Positions 47,777-57,752 of a stretch of DNA of 64,000 nucleotides are shown here, piece by piece. The number at the start of each line of letters is the position of its first letter. Position 1 is the stretch's first letter. Both the position numbers and the translations under genes were made by a program. Origin of the DNA: Paramarasmius palmivorus (taxonomy: Eukaryota; Basidiomycota; Agaricomycetes; Agaricales; Marasmiaceae); NCBI GenBank assembly GCA_037176845.1, contig JAYKXP010000130.1, positions 1 to 64,000 of the forward strand, read 5' to 3'. The notes under the pieces were generated by a model. That model worked only from the letters and a program-made list of their open reading frames with translations, was not told where the DNA came from and made no database searches.

Positions 47777-48380
47777 CCATGCTACATACCGCCCCTTCAT
47801 CATGACTTCTTGGTACTATCCATCGTCTCATCGCTATCGAAATGTTTTCCGAGCTATCCTGCGCCGTTGCTATCTTATCGTTGGGTTTCCGAATTGCATC
47901 GCCGTTACTTCGCCGCTCATTAGGTCCTGTGTGTACTTTTAACAACTGCTATTTACTTGTAGAGATCTTACCACTGTCCTTCTATACCCCGTCGAGAACT
48001 CCTACCGTAAAACCCAAGCACGTATCTGATATCAAACCAAATCTATCCCGAATAGCATGCCTACCATAACTTCATTTCATACAGAACTTCAATGACTCCA
48101 TACCAAGCTGGGTGAAATTGTGACCAATATGTACCTACCATAGCCTTTTCGCTCCATACCAGGCTGGGTGAAATTGTGACCTCTCTCATGCCTACCTAAC
48201 GTTGACCTACCATATCTCTTTGTCCCATAGTAATTGCTAATCTACTGCTATGTACAACTGTGGCACGACAATTGTTGGGCCCTCTGAGTTTGCTATTCAA
48301 GCTAGCTTCCGACTATCTCCTTTCCGGCGAAATGCTCTAACACCGAATGTGTCGGAATTACGCCGAAAATACGTTCAACA
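47777..48380. other. Spacer between Ras-like and KDZ genes
   Basis: No gene was seen. A short direct duplication, CTCCATACCAAGCTGGGTGAAATTGTGACC with a near copy (A to G), occurs at about 48094-48181. A 25-bp stretch near 48000 resembles part of the Ras switch I exon (AACTCCTACCGTAA), possibly a duplication scrap. Confidence 0.4.
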
Positions 48381-48388
48381 ATCTGTAG

Positions 48389-48396
48389 TATAAAAG
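48389..48396 (+). promoter_or_regulatory. TATA box of the intact KDZ transposase
   Basis: TATAAAAG lies about 65-70 bp upstream of the ATG at 48459, a normal distance for a fungal core promoter with a short leader. Confidence 0.55.
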
Positions 48397-48458
48397 CTTG
48401 AGCTCAGTGCTTGACACAGGGCATTCACCAAGTTCAGCGCTATCTTCTTTAGATAACG

Positions 48459-51400
48459 ATGAGTAGCCGTATTAGCCGATCTCGACGACGTAAGAGGTCA
48501 GCTTCTCCCATTCCCACGTTCGATGCCAGTTACTTCGATGACCTCGACGACGAACCACACAAACGAGCTCGACAAGAGGCCTATGTCACCCAATTATCCT
48601 CAGACCGGCGCCGCGTAGTTCAAACTCGTCTCAACCTTCCTTCTTCCTCTGGGCCTTCCACAGCAGATGCACCGAATGCCAGCACATCCGCGTCTGCTCC
48701 AAAGCCACCCTCTACTAACTTGGACTTCCGGTCGTTGGTTGAGAACTTGACCCAAGATCTCAGCCTTGATGAAGCAAAGAAGACAGAGCCAAAAGTGAAG
48801 AAGGTAAGTCATCTTTTATTTCCTTATTTACATGTATCATGCTGACTGTCGTTCTCAAGGACACCACCATGTCTGACTGGATGCCACTTCGCAACGAATA
48901 TCTCGAGGCCATGATGCTGCATGAGGGTCGCCTCAGTGTAGAACATTGCCATTCGTGTCATAGCCCTGATCTTCCTGCCCTCTATCGTTGCAAAGATTGT
49001 TCCTTGATGAGGGTAGTGTGTGAAGGCTGCATCCTCGATGAACACAAGCTGAGGCCCTTGGATGTCATACAGGTACGTTTCTGGCAGTGTCAAGACCGTC
49101 CCTTTTTCTAACCCTCCGGTGGTAGAAATGGAACGGCCGTTTTTGTGAACGTATTTCCCTACACTCGCTCGGGCTAACGGTTCAACTCGGGCATCTGGAC
49201 GGTAGCACCTGCGTGGGGCCAATCCACTCTCCATCAAACTTTACCGTTGTTCATACAAATGGCTTTCATCGCGTTCGCGTTCATTATTGCGGTTGCTATC
49301 AAGTAAGCCGCAATGCCCATCCCCGACAACAGCTGCTACTTTATGGCTGGTTCCCGGCAACGTTCAAGGCTCCTCAGACGTGCTTTACATTCTGTCTTCT
49401 CGAAAACTTCCATGCTATGACGTTAATGGGCAAGATATCTTCGTACGACTACTACCGGGCACTGGAAAAGATCACGGACCATAGCGGGGGTTTCTCATTC
49501 AAGGTAAACGTTCATCTACCTGTGTTTTCAGCAATTGAAGCTGACATCATTTAGAATCGTTATGAATCTTTTAGACGCGTCACCCGCCAGTACCGGCATC
49601 TGAAGATGCTCAAAAGAGGCGGCCGAGGTAACGTCAAGGCTATCACAGTTGAAGATACGTCGCAAGGAGAGCTGGCGTTGCTATGCCCAGCCTGTCCCCA
49701 AGTGGGAGTCAATCTTCCCGAAGATTGGATATCTCAGACTGTGAATCAGTACGTTGCCAGAAAGCTAAATATATATTCCTGAGCTGACTATCCCTGTATA
49801 GATTCAAGTATACCATGTTCTTAGCCGTCGATGCTTGCTTTCGATTGAAGCGGAAGCTGGTTTCGAGCGAGGATACGGATCCAGCCCTGGGTTCTGGGTG
49901 GGCATACATGGTTGAAGATAAACCATATCGACAATACCTTCTAGAAAAGACGAATGAGGTTGAGGTTTGTATCGTTATCAGCTGACTTTACATTATTGCT
50001 GATATCCTATAGATGTCAACGTGTTCTGGTCTCGCTGCCCTCGACCACGCCAATTCTAGAAACGCGCGCGGAAACTATGCAAGCTCAGGCGTGGCACTCG
50101 GTTGCTGTGCGCGACATGAGATTGTTCAGCCGAATGGTGTGGGTGATTTGCAGAAAGGCGAGCGGTGAGTTTTCCGGCTCTTTTGCTATGTCATAGTCTC
50201 TAACGACTGTTACCTATCTAGATATTGTAACGTCGACTACATTATCGCCTCTCTGCTGCGGTACCACGATGCAAAGCTCAAAATCTGTCTCTCCTACGAT
50301 ATTTGCTGCCAATTCTGTAGAAAGTTCATTGACCGCATCGGGAAACTTCCCCCCAATCTTCGTTCTGCAGCTGTCCGACGTTTCATGTATGTGATTCCCA
50401 AGCTTCACATATATGGCCATACCCTATCTTGCCAGCTAAAGTATTCCTTGAACCTCACTCCTGGAGTGGGCAGAACCGATGGCGAAGGCATCGAAAGGAA
50501 CTGGGCTGGTCAGGGTCCGATTGCAACTAGTACGATGGAGATGGGACCTGGCTCTCGACACGACACCTTGGACGATCACTGGGGACATTGGAATTGGGAG
50601 AAGACCATTCATTTGGGTAAGCCTTGTTATACAAACAATGTTATGAATTCTAAGCTTTTTCGTTAGGACGACTTTTATTAAAACGGATGCGGTTGGCTGT
50701 AAAATGGAGAAAGAGGCAGCAGACGGCCTTTGACATCTTTACCGAAAATCAGCCGACCATGGTTCCAAGCTGGAAACAAATGGTTGAAGACTTTGAGCGT
50801 GACAGCTCCAAGCCGAACCCTTATCAGCTACCAATGTCCGACAATAATGTTAACAAGGTCAGGGAAGAGCTGGCACAGGAAGACGCTCTTACTACCACCT
50901 CAAACATTGATCAGCGTCTCACATCCAGTGAAGCCGGCGAGTTTATTCTCCTTGCAATGGAGATGGAAGAAAGGCAGTGCGTCTTTTCCCTTCTCATATT
51001 GAGCGGCTGGCATTGAAGTTGTACTACTAGACGTCAGTTACAGGAAGACATTCGATTGAAAGGCTTAGGATCCACAAGCAAGCAAGTGTCCGATATTGTA
51101 GACAAGAGGTCTCGACTTCGACGTCTCCTCTCACGATATGAGGCAAAGCAAAATGAACATATGCCGATTGTCATCGCCATCCGTACTGCTGCTGCCGCAA
51201 ACCCTTTGGAGCCGGAAACGGTTCCACTGTTCTTCCCTTCTCAGCTTACAGCAGAGCAAGTTGCAGCATGTCCTGGTCCCAATCTTTCCACAATTGAACG
51301 ACGTCTTCGCGATGCACAGTGCGCTGAAAGCCTTGACAATCTCAGGAATCAGCTGCTCATCCGATGGCGATTACGAACCTATAAAGGCATGCATGCAAGG

Positions 51401-52309
51401 CATCAAGAGCAGCTTCGTCGCTCAAACACCATCATCAATACCAACGAATCGAAGATTCGTCTTCATGCCAAGCGTTATCAGGACGCAAGGAAGGCGCTTT
51501 GCATCCTATGTGAACGAGATGGGGTCTCACTAGGTTGGAGAGAGTTGAAACGGGGGGACATACGCTGTATGGGGGATCCAGAGGATATGGCCATTGGAAA
51601 CCCAAGGAAAGGCAGTGGCCATTCCACTAGGAACCGTGCAAATAAGATTATGGGTATGGATGGTGATGAAGAAGGCGATATTGAGGATGATGAAAGCCCT
51701 GCCCAAGCGACGGAACGATGGCGAAAGAAATGGGATCGATTAATCAGGCAAACTGGTCAAGGCAAGATAGCTACTTCGTGGATATGGTTAGCTGCAGATG
51801 GTGGGGGCTTTGCGTCGGATGAGGCATTGTATGCAGGTAACGCCTGAGTTCTGTTCTTTAATGCATATCTAACTTATGTTGCAGGGCTTCGAGTTGAATG
51901 GACAACCAGCTATGCACGCTTGAACCGCTGGGTTGAAGAGTGTATTCTCCTTGAAGAAGAGATGCGAAGAACGTTGGTTTCTCTTCGCCGAATGGCCTCT
52001 CAATGGAAGCTACGTGGAAGAACGGGATATGAAGGGCGAGATGGATATGCCTTTCGACAGGCCTCGATATATGAGGCATTGGCTGACCATTTCGAGACAA
52101 TGTGGGGGAAGGCTGACGTCGAGGAGGCGGATGGCGAAGAAGAAGACGAAGCTGAGGTCCTTGATGCAGATGATGATCCCATGGTGGTGGAGGAGGATCA
52201 AGAGGATTCAGATGTTACTGAAGAGGAAGAAGGAGACAGGGAGGCGCTACAAGATGACATAGAAGAGTCCGATACCGAGTGGACGCTCAATTTTGCAGAT
52301 GATGAATGA
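48459..52309 (+). CDS. KDZ transposase, apparently intact (copy 2)
   Basis: ATG 48459 (MSSRISRSRRRKRSASPIP) to TGA 52309, about nine exons, every traced junction GT-AG and in frame. The order is: a basic/Ser-rich leader, the CxC2-type cluster (HCHSCHSPDLPALYRCKDCS, then VVCEGCILDEH, about 48945-49045), KWNGRFCERISLHSLGL, HYCGCYQ, the RNase H-like core with AVDACFRLKRK (about 49825), LSYDICCQFCRKF (about 50295) and GRTDGEGIERNWA (about 50475), GPGSRHDTLDDHWGHWNWEK, and a long helical C-terminus with a very acidic tail. The acidic residues of these three blocks are the likely catalytic set. It presumably mobilises the surrounding element, whose right terminal repeat lies 363 bp downstream. It is the only KDZ copy in the window without a visible break. 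Confidence 0.9.
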
Positions 52310-52406
52310 TGCTCATATGCATGAGCCTTTATCTATCTGTCATCTTTTCAGCTCTAGTCCTCCTGAGGCCGCTCCGTTGCATGCCAAGTTCATTGCTTAT
52401 GCTCTC

Positions 52407-52532
52407 GCTCTACACCACACGAAACTTCACCCTTGTCATGGCTTACACCCTACACCGCACGAAACTTCACCCTTCCATCGCTACTTATACCCCTTCATCG
52501 CTCACGCTCTACACCGCACGAAACTTCACCCT
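52407..52532 (+). repeat. Subterminal triple repeat near the right end of the element
   Basis: CTACACC(A/G)CACGAAACTTCACCCT occurs three times, 40-60 bp apart, between the KDZ stop codon and the right terminal repeat. Subterminal repeats often serve as transposase-binding sites. No equivalent array was seen at the left end. Confidence 0.65.
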
Positions 52533-52671
52533 GGCTACTCTCATTCTATCACTGTACCGTCATATTGTTGGCCCTCATTTGATTCTTCCAGCTTATATAT
52601 TACATTGTAGACCATAGTGTAATAGGCTTGTAGTCATTCTTTTTGAAAAGCATGTATTTTTTACAGAACAT

Positions 52672-52824
52672 TTTTGACAAAAGAATTTTTTTAAAAAAGC
52701 GGGTAGGGGGCTAATAGGCTCATAGATAGTCATAGATGGCTTTAATTAAAAGAGAAATGAGCTGAGAATTATCGGTGTTTTTTGCAATAGACCTGCTGAG
52801 CATCTTCGAAGATTTTTCGAAAAA
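52672..52824 (-). repeat. Right terminal inverted repeat (153 bp)
   Basis: It begins TTTTGACAAAAGAATTTTTT and ends CTTCGAAGATTTTTCGAAAAA. It is the exact reverse complement of 38124-38276, with no mismatch or gap. Confidence 0.9.
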
Positions 52825-54007
52825 GCCAGCTGCTACGGGTGTATCACCATGGTGCCTGGGATCGGAAAACTGCATGAGCCAGGCCATAACCAGGACGACC
52901 ACGAGCAGTTTTCGTTGAATTTCATCTGGGGAGCTGGCTTCACAGATGGTGAGGGTATGGAACGTATATGGGGAGAGCACAATAATCTAGGCAATGCGAC
53001 AAAGACGATGGGGCCTGGATCTCGGGAGGATTATATTGATTCAAAGGTTGGAGGTTGGAACTGGGAGAAGTACATTTCTATGGGTAAGCTGCTTAGGCCA
53101 CAGTTCATGGGCGTGTGCTGACTGATATTAGGCTCCATGTTGCTGCGCCACCTAAAGGAGGCCATGAAAGATGAAGAGCGTTTGGTCAGAGAGCACAAAG
53201 GTTTCACGGACAATCTGACCCCGGAACTCACTGCGGAATGGGAGAATATGTGCGTTAAGTGGGAGTTGGCAACTTATCCGAAGAAAGACGTACCAAATCC
53301 ATTCAAAGTCAAGGAAGAATGTGAGTCGTCGTGTTCATAGGACATCAGCAAGTGTAATGATGGTTGTGTAGTTGTCAGTGAAGAGCAAGCGCTCAATGAA
53401 CTAGCGGAGGCAGAGCAAGAGCGGGTACGTGCGGGAGGGATTCAGTATCATGCTGTGAATGCGCCAGACTTCATCACCATGAGTCTTGCCTTGGTAGATG
53501 ATCAGTGCGTTGTTTGTTACAGTGGATGCATCGATGGACTAACATTTGAATCCCAGAGATAAACTGTCCTTTTTGATCTTGGAGCAAAAGCGACACCCAA
53601 CACTACGACAGGCTCGACATCTCAACGACCAGCGAAATGCACTACGGAAACAGTTGAAGACGCATATGGATATCCGTAGCATCTATATGCCTGGTCTACC
53701 TCACTACCTCGACCAAATCAATCAAAGCGAAGACGTTACCGAAGTTGAACCGGAGAATGCGAAGGTCTGGCTACCCTCCGACTTACCTCAGGCACTCATA
53801 CCCAAGATATGCACACACGACGTCGCCGCTGTGGAGAAGAAACTTCAAAAAGCGCGATGTCATGACTCTCTGAAAGGTGTCCGACATGTACTACGAGTCA
53901 AGACACGTATGGTGAGGTTCAAAAACACCACAAGACAGAGTCTTCTCAAGACTCTGTCTAGCAAGGCAAGAAACGGCGCAGGAGAAAGAAGTCGGCACTG
54001 TCGATGA
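52825..54007 (+). pseudogene. KDZ transposase copy 3, 3' part
   Basis: Directly after the right terminal repeat the KDZ reading resumes with ITMVPGIGKLHEPGHNQDD, GFTDGEGMERIWGEHNN and MGPGSREDYIDSKVGGWNWE, then the helical C-terminal region (ALNELAEAEQERVRAGGI, LVDDQDKLSFLILEQKR, IYMPGLPHYLDQINQSED). It complements the 5' part at 36019-38123. Similarity to copy 4 stops at KNTTRQ (about 53935), at a perfect 11-bp palindrome. The C-terminal region and acidic tail seen in copies 2 and 4 are missing, and the sequence passes directly into the TET/JBP leader. So the gene was already 3'-truncated, or fused to its neighbour, besides being split. Confidence 0.8.
53934..53958. repeat. Perfect hairpin at the KDZ/TET junction
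   Basis: GACAGAGTCTT-CTC-AAGACTCTGTC has 11-bp arms and a 3-nt loop. KDZ similarity ends here and the basic TET/JBP leader (KKRRRRKKSALS) starts within 30 bp, so it may mark a deletion junction or a terminator-like structure. Confidence 0.6.
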
Positions 54008-55002
54008 ATCAACCATCCCTTTCCACATCCAATTCCCCTGTACTATCCACGACTCCTTCCCCAATTCCATCTGTCCCACCGTCAACGTCTCCGTCGCTAC
54101 TTCCATCCGCTTCTGCATCACCACTTCCCGCTACAACATCTTTGCCTTCCACATCTTCTGCGCCCGCCAACCCGGAGACAGCGAGAAAACACTGAGTCCG
54201 TCAGAAGAAGCGTCAGAAGCTCAAGGCACAGACCAGCGCTCTGTTGGGTGCAAAGCATGTACAAGGCACAAGCTCCGTCAAGACTCGGTTTGATACCGAA
54301 CGCATGACCACTGAAACAGATGGTTTTTTGGGTCTGCTCAGTCGCGTTCCAGATGGTGATGGTCAGATATACCCCCTCGATGACTTAGTGGGGCCCAACT
54401 CGAAATACAAGTTCGAGTTGCGCTCTATACCTTCTTCGTACGTTTAATTTGTCTTGGTAATACTATATCTCAACCAAAATCATCACAGGTCTACATCAGT
54501 TCCAATCGTTGACAGCAAGGAGACAGTCATTGGTGTCCTATTAGGTCCACCACGAGGAGACAAGTCTTGGAGCGAGGATGTTGCGGCTACTGCGGCGAAG
54601 GAACTCGAAAACGCTCGGGATGAGCTTTTCTTTGAAGAAAAGCGTCTTTCTCACAAACGCGGAGAGTTTCCGGTACAGCCCTATGGATATTCGTTCGGTG
54701 GAGGGCAGGAGGTATGTGGTTTCTATCTTCCATACATGATTATCTTCACTTACCTTTCAGTATCCAGTACCCCAAGCGTATCTACCATACGCCAAAGAAC
54801 GAAGATATTCTTCGAAGGCTCACAAGCTTGCCCTGCTTCATACGCTTGGCTGGACACGCTAACGGTGGATTCGCAACATGGGCCCCAAAGGTATATAACC
54901 AGTTTTGTGATCTGGATACTCGCCTTCGAGACAAACACCCTGACTGCACGCGAAACTTTGCGAACAGTGTATGGGCATGCACCACGTACAATTTTGGGCT
55001 GC

Positions 55003-56762
55003 TGTGAGGGTACCAGAACGAAATCGCTGAAAAACAGTCATTTTGACACTAATTGTTGTGTTCAGAATCGCACTAGTACATCATACTAAGTACTATATGG
55101 ACTTGGTATCACTGCTAGGAACCTAGTAGTGCGCATATGACGAAGAATAAGATAGGCATGCATAGTGAATACTAGCTACGCGCGCATAGACGTTGATGTC
55201 GTCGTTAGCCCTATATGATTGCGCTAGGATATGCGTCGAAACCTGTAGACCATATCTATACACTATTACCAGGCTGGAACCTTATGAGGACATGCTACTG
55301 TACATGGTAGACTTCCTAGTAGGTCATATGGCTATACTATACTCGCGCTATGGGACATATGAGATGGGATAGTGAACGAGGACCAACTACCACAGCGTAG
55401 AAGGACCCTAGGGGACAAATCAGAGCTATATACCAAATACGGTAGAAGCTGGAGGTGCGAGTCACCTTCGAGAGCAGAGTTACCAGGATTAGAAATGTCC
55501 GAGTAACCAGGTCATCGATACGAGGACCATATGGGGGCTTAACAGCTTTCACATATCGATCGGGATATCCCCCGAGCTTTGAGTTGGGACTCCTACTGCT
55601 AGTACAGACACTAGCGAGGGACATATAGTCCTATGACAAGGAAACAGATAGGATTCTGTGCCGGGACTGTCCTAGGACATAGAAAATATAATATAGAACT
55701 ACCAGGGCGCAGAGCCTACCTTCCTCGGATACGAATCCGAAGCATATCGGTCGAGATCGGACTCCTAGCAAGTTCCGAGTGGAATAACTATGTCCTAGCA
55801 CCGATATCCGAAACGCACCATGCGGAACAGTGCCTCCGCGCGCCACTTCCTAGCAACCAAAAAGTAATATGACTCACAGTCCTGCAAAATAATGTTGAGT
55901 TCCGACCAATATATATCCAAACCTTCCTTTTCTGGTAGATACTTACTTCATATGGACAGAATCCTCTCCTCGTTCTCATTTCTTGCATAGTTACTATTAC
56001 TTTATCGTGTCCATTTTCACTTATATGTAAAATATGTACGCTCGCGGGTATATAAGCAGGAGGGTTTCCCCTAGGAAGCTCTCAAGCAATTACCCCGCTA
56101 TATACGTAGCCCTAGTGCACCAATAGCAGAGTTCTTGTCTTCTATCGTTGACCATAGAGGCAACGTGTGCTTAGAAAATAACTTAGAAAATAAAACCTTG
56201 AAAAGCCCTTCTCTATATTGAACTAGAGTCGTGAAATTAAGAACTTTGAGATACCCATAGGACAGAGCTAGTTCATCTAGACTCTTTGGATAGGATTGAT
56301 TGTTTCAGGACTAGTGTGGAGCCCCACTAGATTCCTTTTCACTTGGTGTGGAGCCCCACCAGTGATCGTTAAAGCTTAGTGTGGAGCCCCACTAGCTTAT
56401 AGGTGGCCTGGTTGTCGTGCTAGTTCGACTAGTGTAACCATAGCCTTCATAGGAACAATAGGTCTTTACCCTTGTTGGGTTCGATAGGTTATTTTGCGTC
56501 ATAGGAACATATAGGAATAGTTATAGATAGGTTTATAGGTTGGCTCGCGTTGTCTTGATCATATCGAGACTATATTATCATATTACATTGTTTCATTCAT
56601 CGCTCGTACACTTCCTTTGTGTCCTAGTGATTTGTAGACGTTCAACTAGTGTGCTAGTTGATTTCTTGTGTCGATTGTACAGATCCTTTGACAACGTCGA
56701 ACCCCGCTCGCACAACTTGGCATATTATTTCGCTCGTTCGCAAGCGTTTTATAAGCCTCACA
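55003..56762 (+). mobile_element. Solo LTR (1760 bp) inserted in TET/JBP copy 2
   Basis: The ends are TGTGAGG and CCTCACA, perfect inverted ends of the TG...CA type. The flanks are CTGC (54999-55002) and CCGC (56763-56766), a 4-bp target duplication with a single C/T difference at a CpG. A TATA box GGTATATAAGC lies at about 56047-56057. The interior is CTAG-rich and no gag or pol was seen, so it is a solo LTR. Its end is clearly related to that of the LTR at 7101-8935. Confidence 0.8.
56309..56400 (+). repeat. Triple GTGTGGAGCCCCAC repeat in the LTR
   Basis: GTGTGGAGCCCCACTAG, GGTGTGGAGCCCCACCAG and GTGTGGAGCCCCACTAG are about 35-40 bp apart. They occupy the same relative place, downstream of the TATA box, as the triple repeat in the other LTR. 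Confidence 0.7.
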
Positions 56763-57158
56763 CCGCAAACAGTTACGGTACAACATATCGATCATCTCAA
56801 CTATATATTTGGGTGGTGTGCCATTACCGCTCTCGGGAAGTTTGATCATACCAAGGGAGGTCATATCGTTCTTTGGGAATTGGGGCTTGTGCTAGAGTTG
56901 CCACTGGGGTGGACAATTCTCATTCCGTCCTCTTATATCAGGCATTCGAACACTCCAATCTCACCTGAGACCCGTTATTCCTTCACACAGTATACCGCGG
57001 GTGGTTTGTTTCGTTGGGTTGATGATGGCTTTCGTCTTCGTTCAACCATGACGAAGCCTCAGCGGAAAAGGGCTAAAACAAAGGATAAAAGTCGGTTGAA
57101 AGATGGGCTTCTCATGTATTCTACTTTGGATGAATTGCGTTCTAGGTACAAAAAATAG

Positions 57159-57504
57159 TATAGATATTGTGGTTTTCATTGGCGCCTCGGACTTCGGAGC
57201 AACGACCTTGGGTGAATTACACAATTCTCGGTCCGAGTACTTCCGTTTCCTTCCTCTTCCCCAACCATCATCAACCAGCCTTGTGTCTCTCAGTGATGTA
57301 TGAAACATGGTAGTAACCAGTACACCTGGATGCATCCACACTGGTAGAGACCTAAGCCAATTCACGGGCCTGGCTGAAGCCAGACTTTACCAATTGGCTT
57401 ACCATTGAAGTCCGAGGTCAAGGCAGATCCGCCGGCGTATGTAAGCACTCCGGGCATTCCAAACGGAGAGGTACCATCATGGCCAAAAATTCGATATAAC
57501 CTGA
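57159..57504. other. Spacer downstream of TET/JBP copy 2
   Basis: No gene was recognised. The right part, from about 57360, probably belongs to the body of the tRNA-like SINE that follows. Confidence 0.35.
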
Positions 57505-57588
57505 GCACAGATTGAACCAGTGACCTCACGATACTTTCGTCTAATTGACTCAGACGGGTCATAAACCACTAGACTATATAGCTGATAC
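57505..57588 (-). repeat. tRNA-like SINE head
   Basis: The minus strand has AGTCTAGTGGTTTATGACC (A-box-like) and, about 45 bp on, CACTGGTTCAATCTGTGC (B-box GGTTCAATC). No functional anticodon loop was traced. The 57360-57500 stretch may be its body. Confidence 0.45.
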
Positions 57589-57752
57589 AAGATACTGTAC
57601 TCTCCAGAATACACCAATCTCGCTCTGGCTACAGATAATATTTGCTAGCTGGGTGTCACAGTAAAGGTCACAGATAAAGTAGCGTGTCACACCATGTTAC
57701 ATATGGTCCATCAGCAAAAAAGCGCCCACCTACGCCTATAAGCGCCTTTAGC

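Larger units (their letters stand above)
38124..52824. mobile_element. 14.7-kb KDZ transposon with HMG, TET/JBP and Ras-like cargo
   Basis: The element is bounded by 153-bp inverted repeats that are identical along their full length. Inside are, left to right: an HMG-like gene (minus), a TET/JBP gene (minus), a repeat-rich middle with a possible zinc-finger-like frame, a Ras-type GTPase (plus) and an apparently intact KDZ transposase (plus). It interrupts another KDZ transposase whose two halves lie on the same strand on either side. Identical repeats and intact frames indicate recent insertion. No clean target-site duplication is visible: the left flank is GACACGGTAAAA and the right flank is GCCAGCTGCTACGG. 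KDZ elements that carry TET/JBP and HMG-like genes are known in basidiomycetes. Delimitation with a Ras-like gene inside is the unusual part. Confidence 0.85.
54004..57158 (+). pseudogene. TET/JBP-like dioxygenase (copy 2), split by an LTR
   Basis: The leader has a nuclear-localisation-like KKRRRRKKSALS, then a Ser/Pro-rich part from ATG 54004 that overlaps the KDZ stop (ATGA). A TGA at 54193-54195 breaks the frame, which continues VRQKKRQKLKAQTSALL. Next come the pre-core region (VPIVDSKETVIGVLLGPP, YGYSFGGGQ), an intron, and LAGHANGGFATWAPKVYNQF to TTYNFG. A 1760-bp LTR (55003-56762) interrupts here. Afterwards the core resumes: VQHIDHLNYIFGWCAITALG (HxD at 56784-56792), GGHIVLWELGLVLELPLG, RHSNTPI (distal His) and ETRYSFTQYTAGGLFRW (Arg), ending at 57158. 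The iron and 2-oxoglutarate ligands survive, but the stop and the insertion make it non-functional as it stands. It forms the old trio with HMG-like copy 3 and KDZ copy 3. Confidence 0.8.

Noticed and set aside
47998..48025. Second Ras fragment downstream of the Ras-like gene
   Set aside because: Only about 20 of 25 bases resemble the switch I exon and no further Ras motif follows. Chance or a tiny duplication is enough to explain it.
38124..52824. Interpretation as a Starship-type or Helitron mobile element
   Set aside because: No tyrosine recombinase, Rep/helicase or hairpin-CTRR end was seen. The borders are long terminal inverted repeats and the transposase is KDZ-type.
38124..52824. Inverted repeats as two unrelated MITE copies flanking an inversion
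   Set aside because: The two halves of the outer KDZ gene are in the same orientation and in consecutive order across the interval, which fits insertion and not inversion. An assembly artefact cannot be excluded from the sequence alone.
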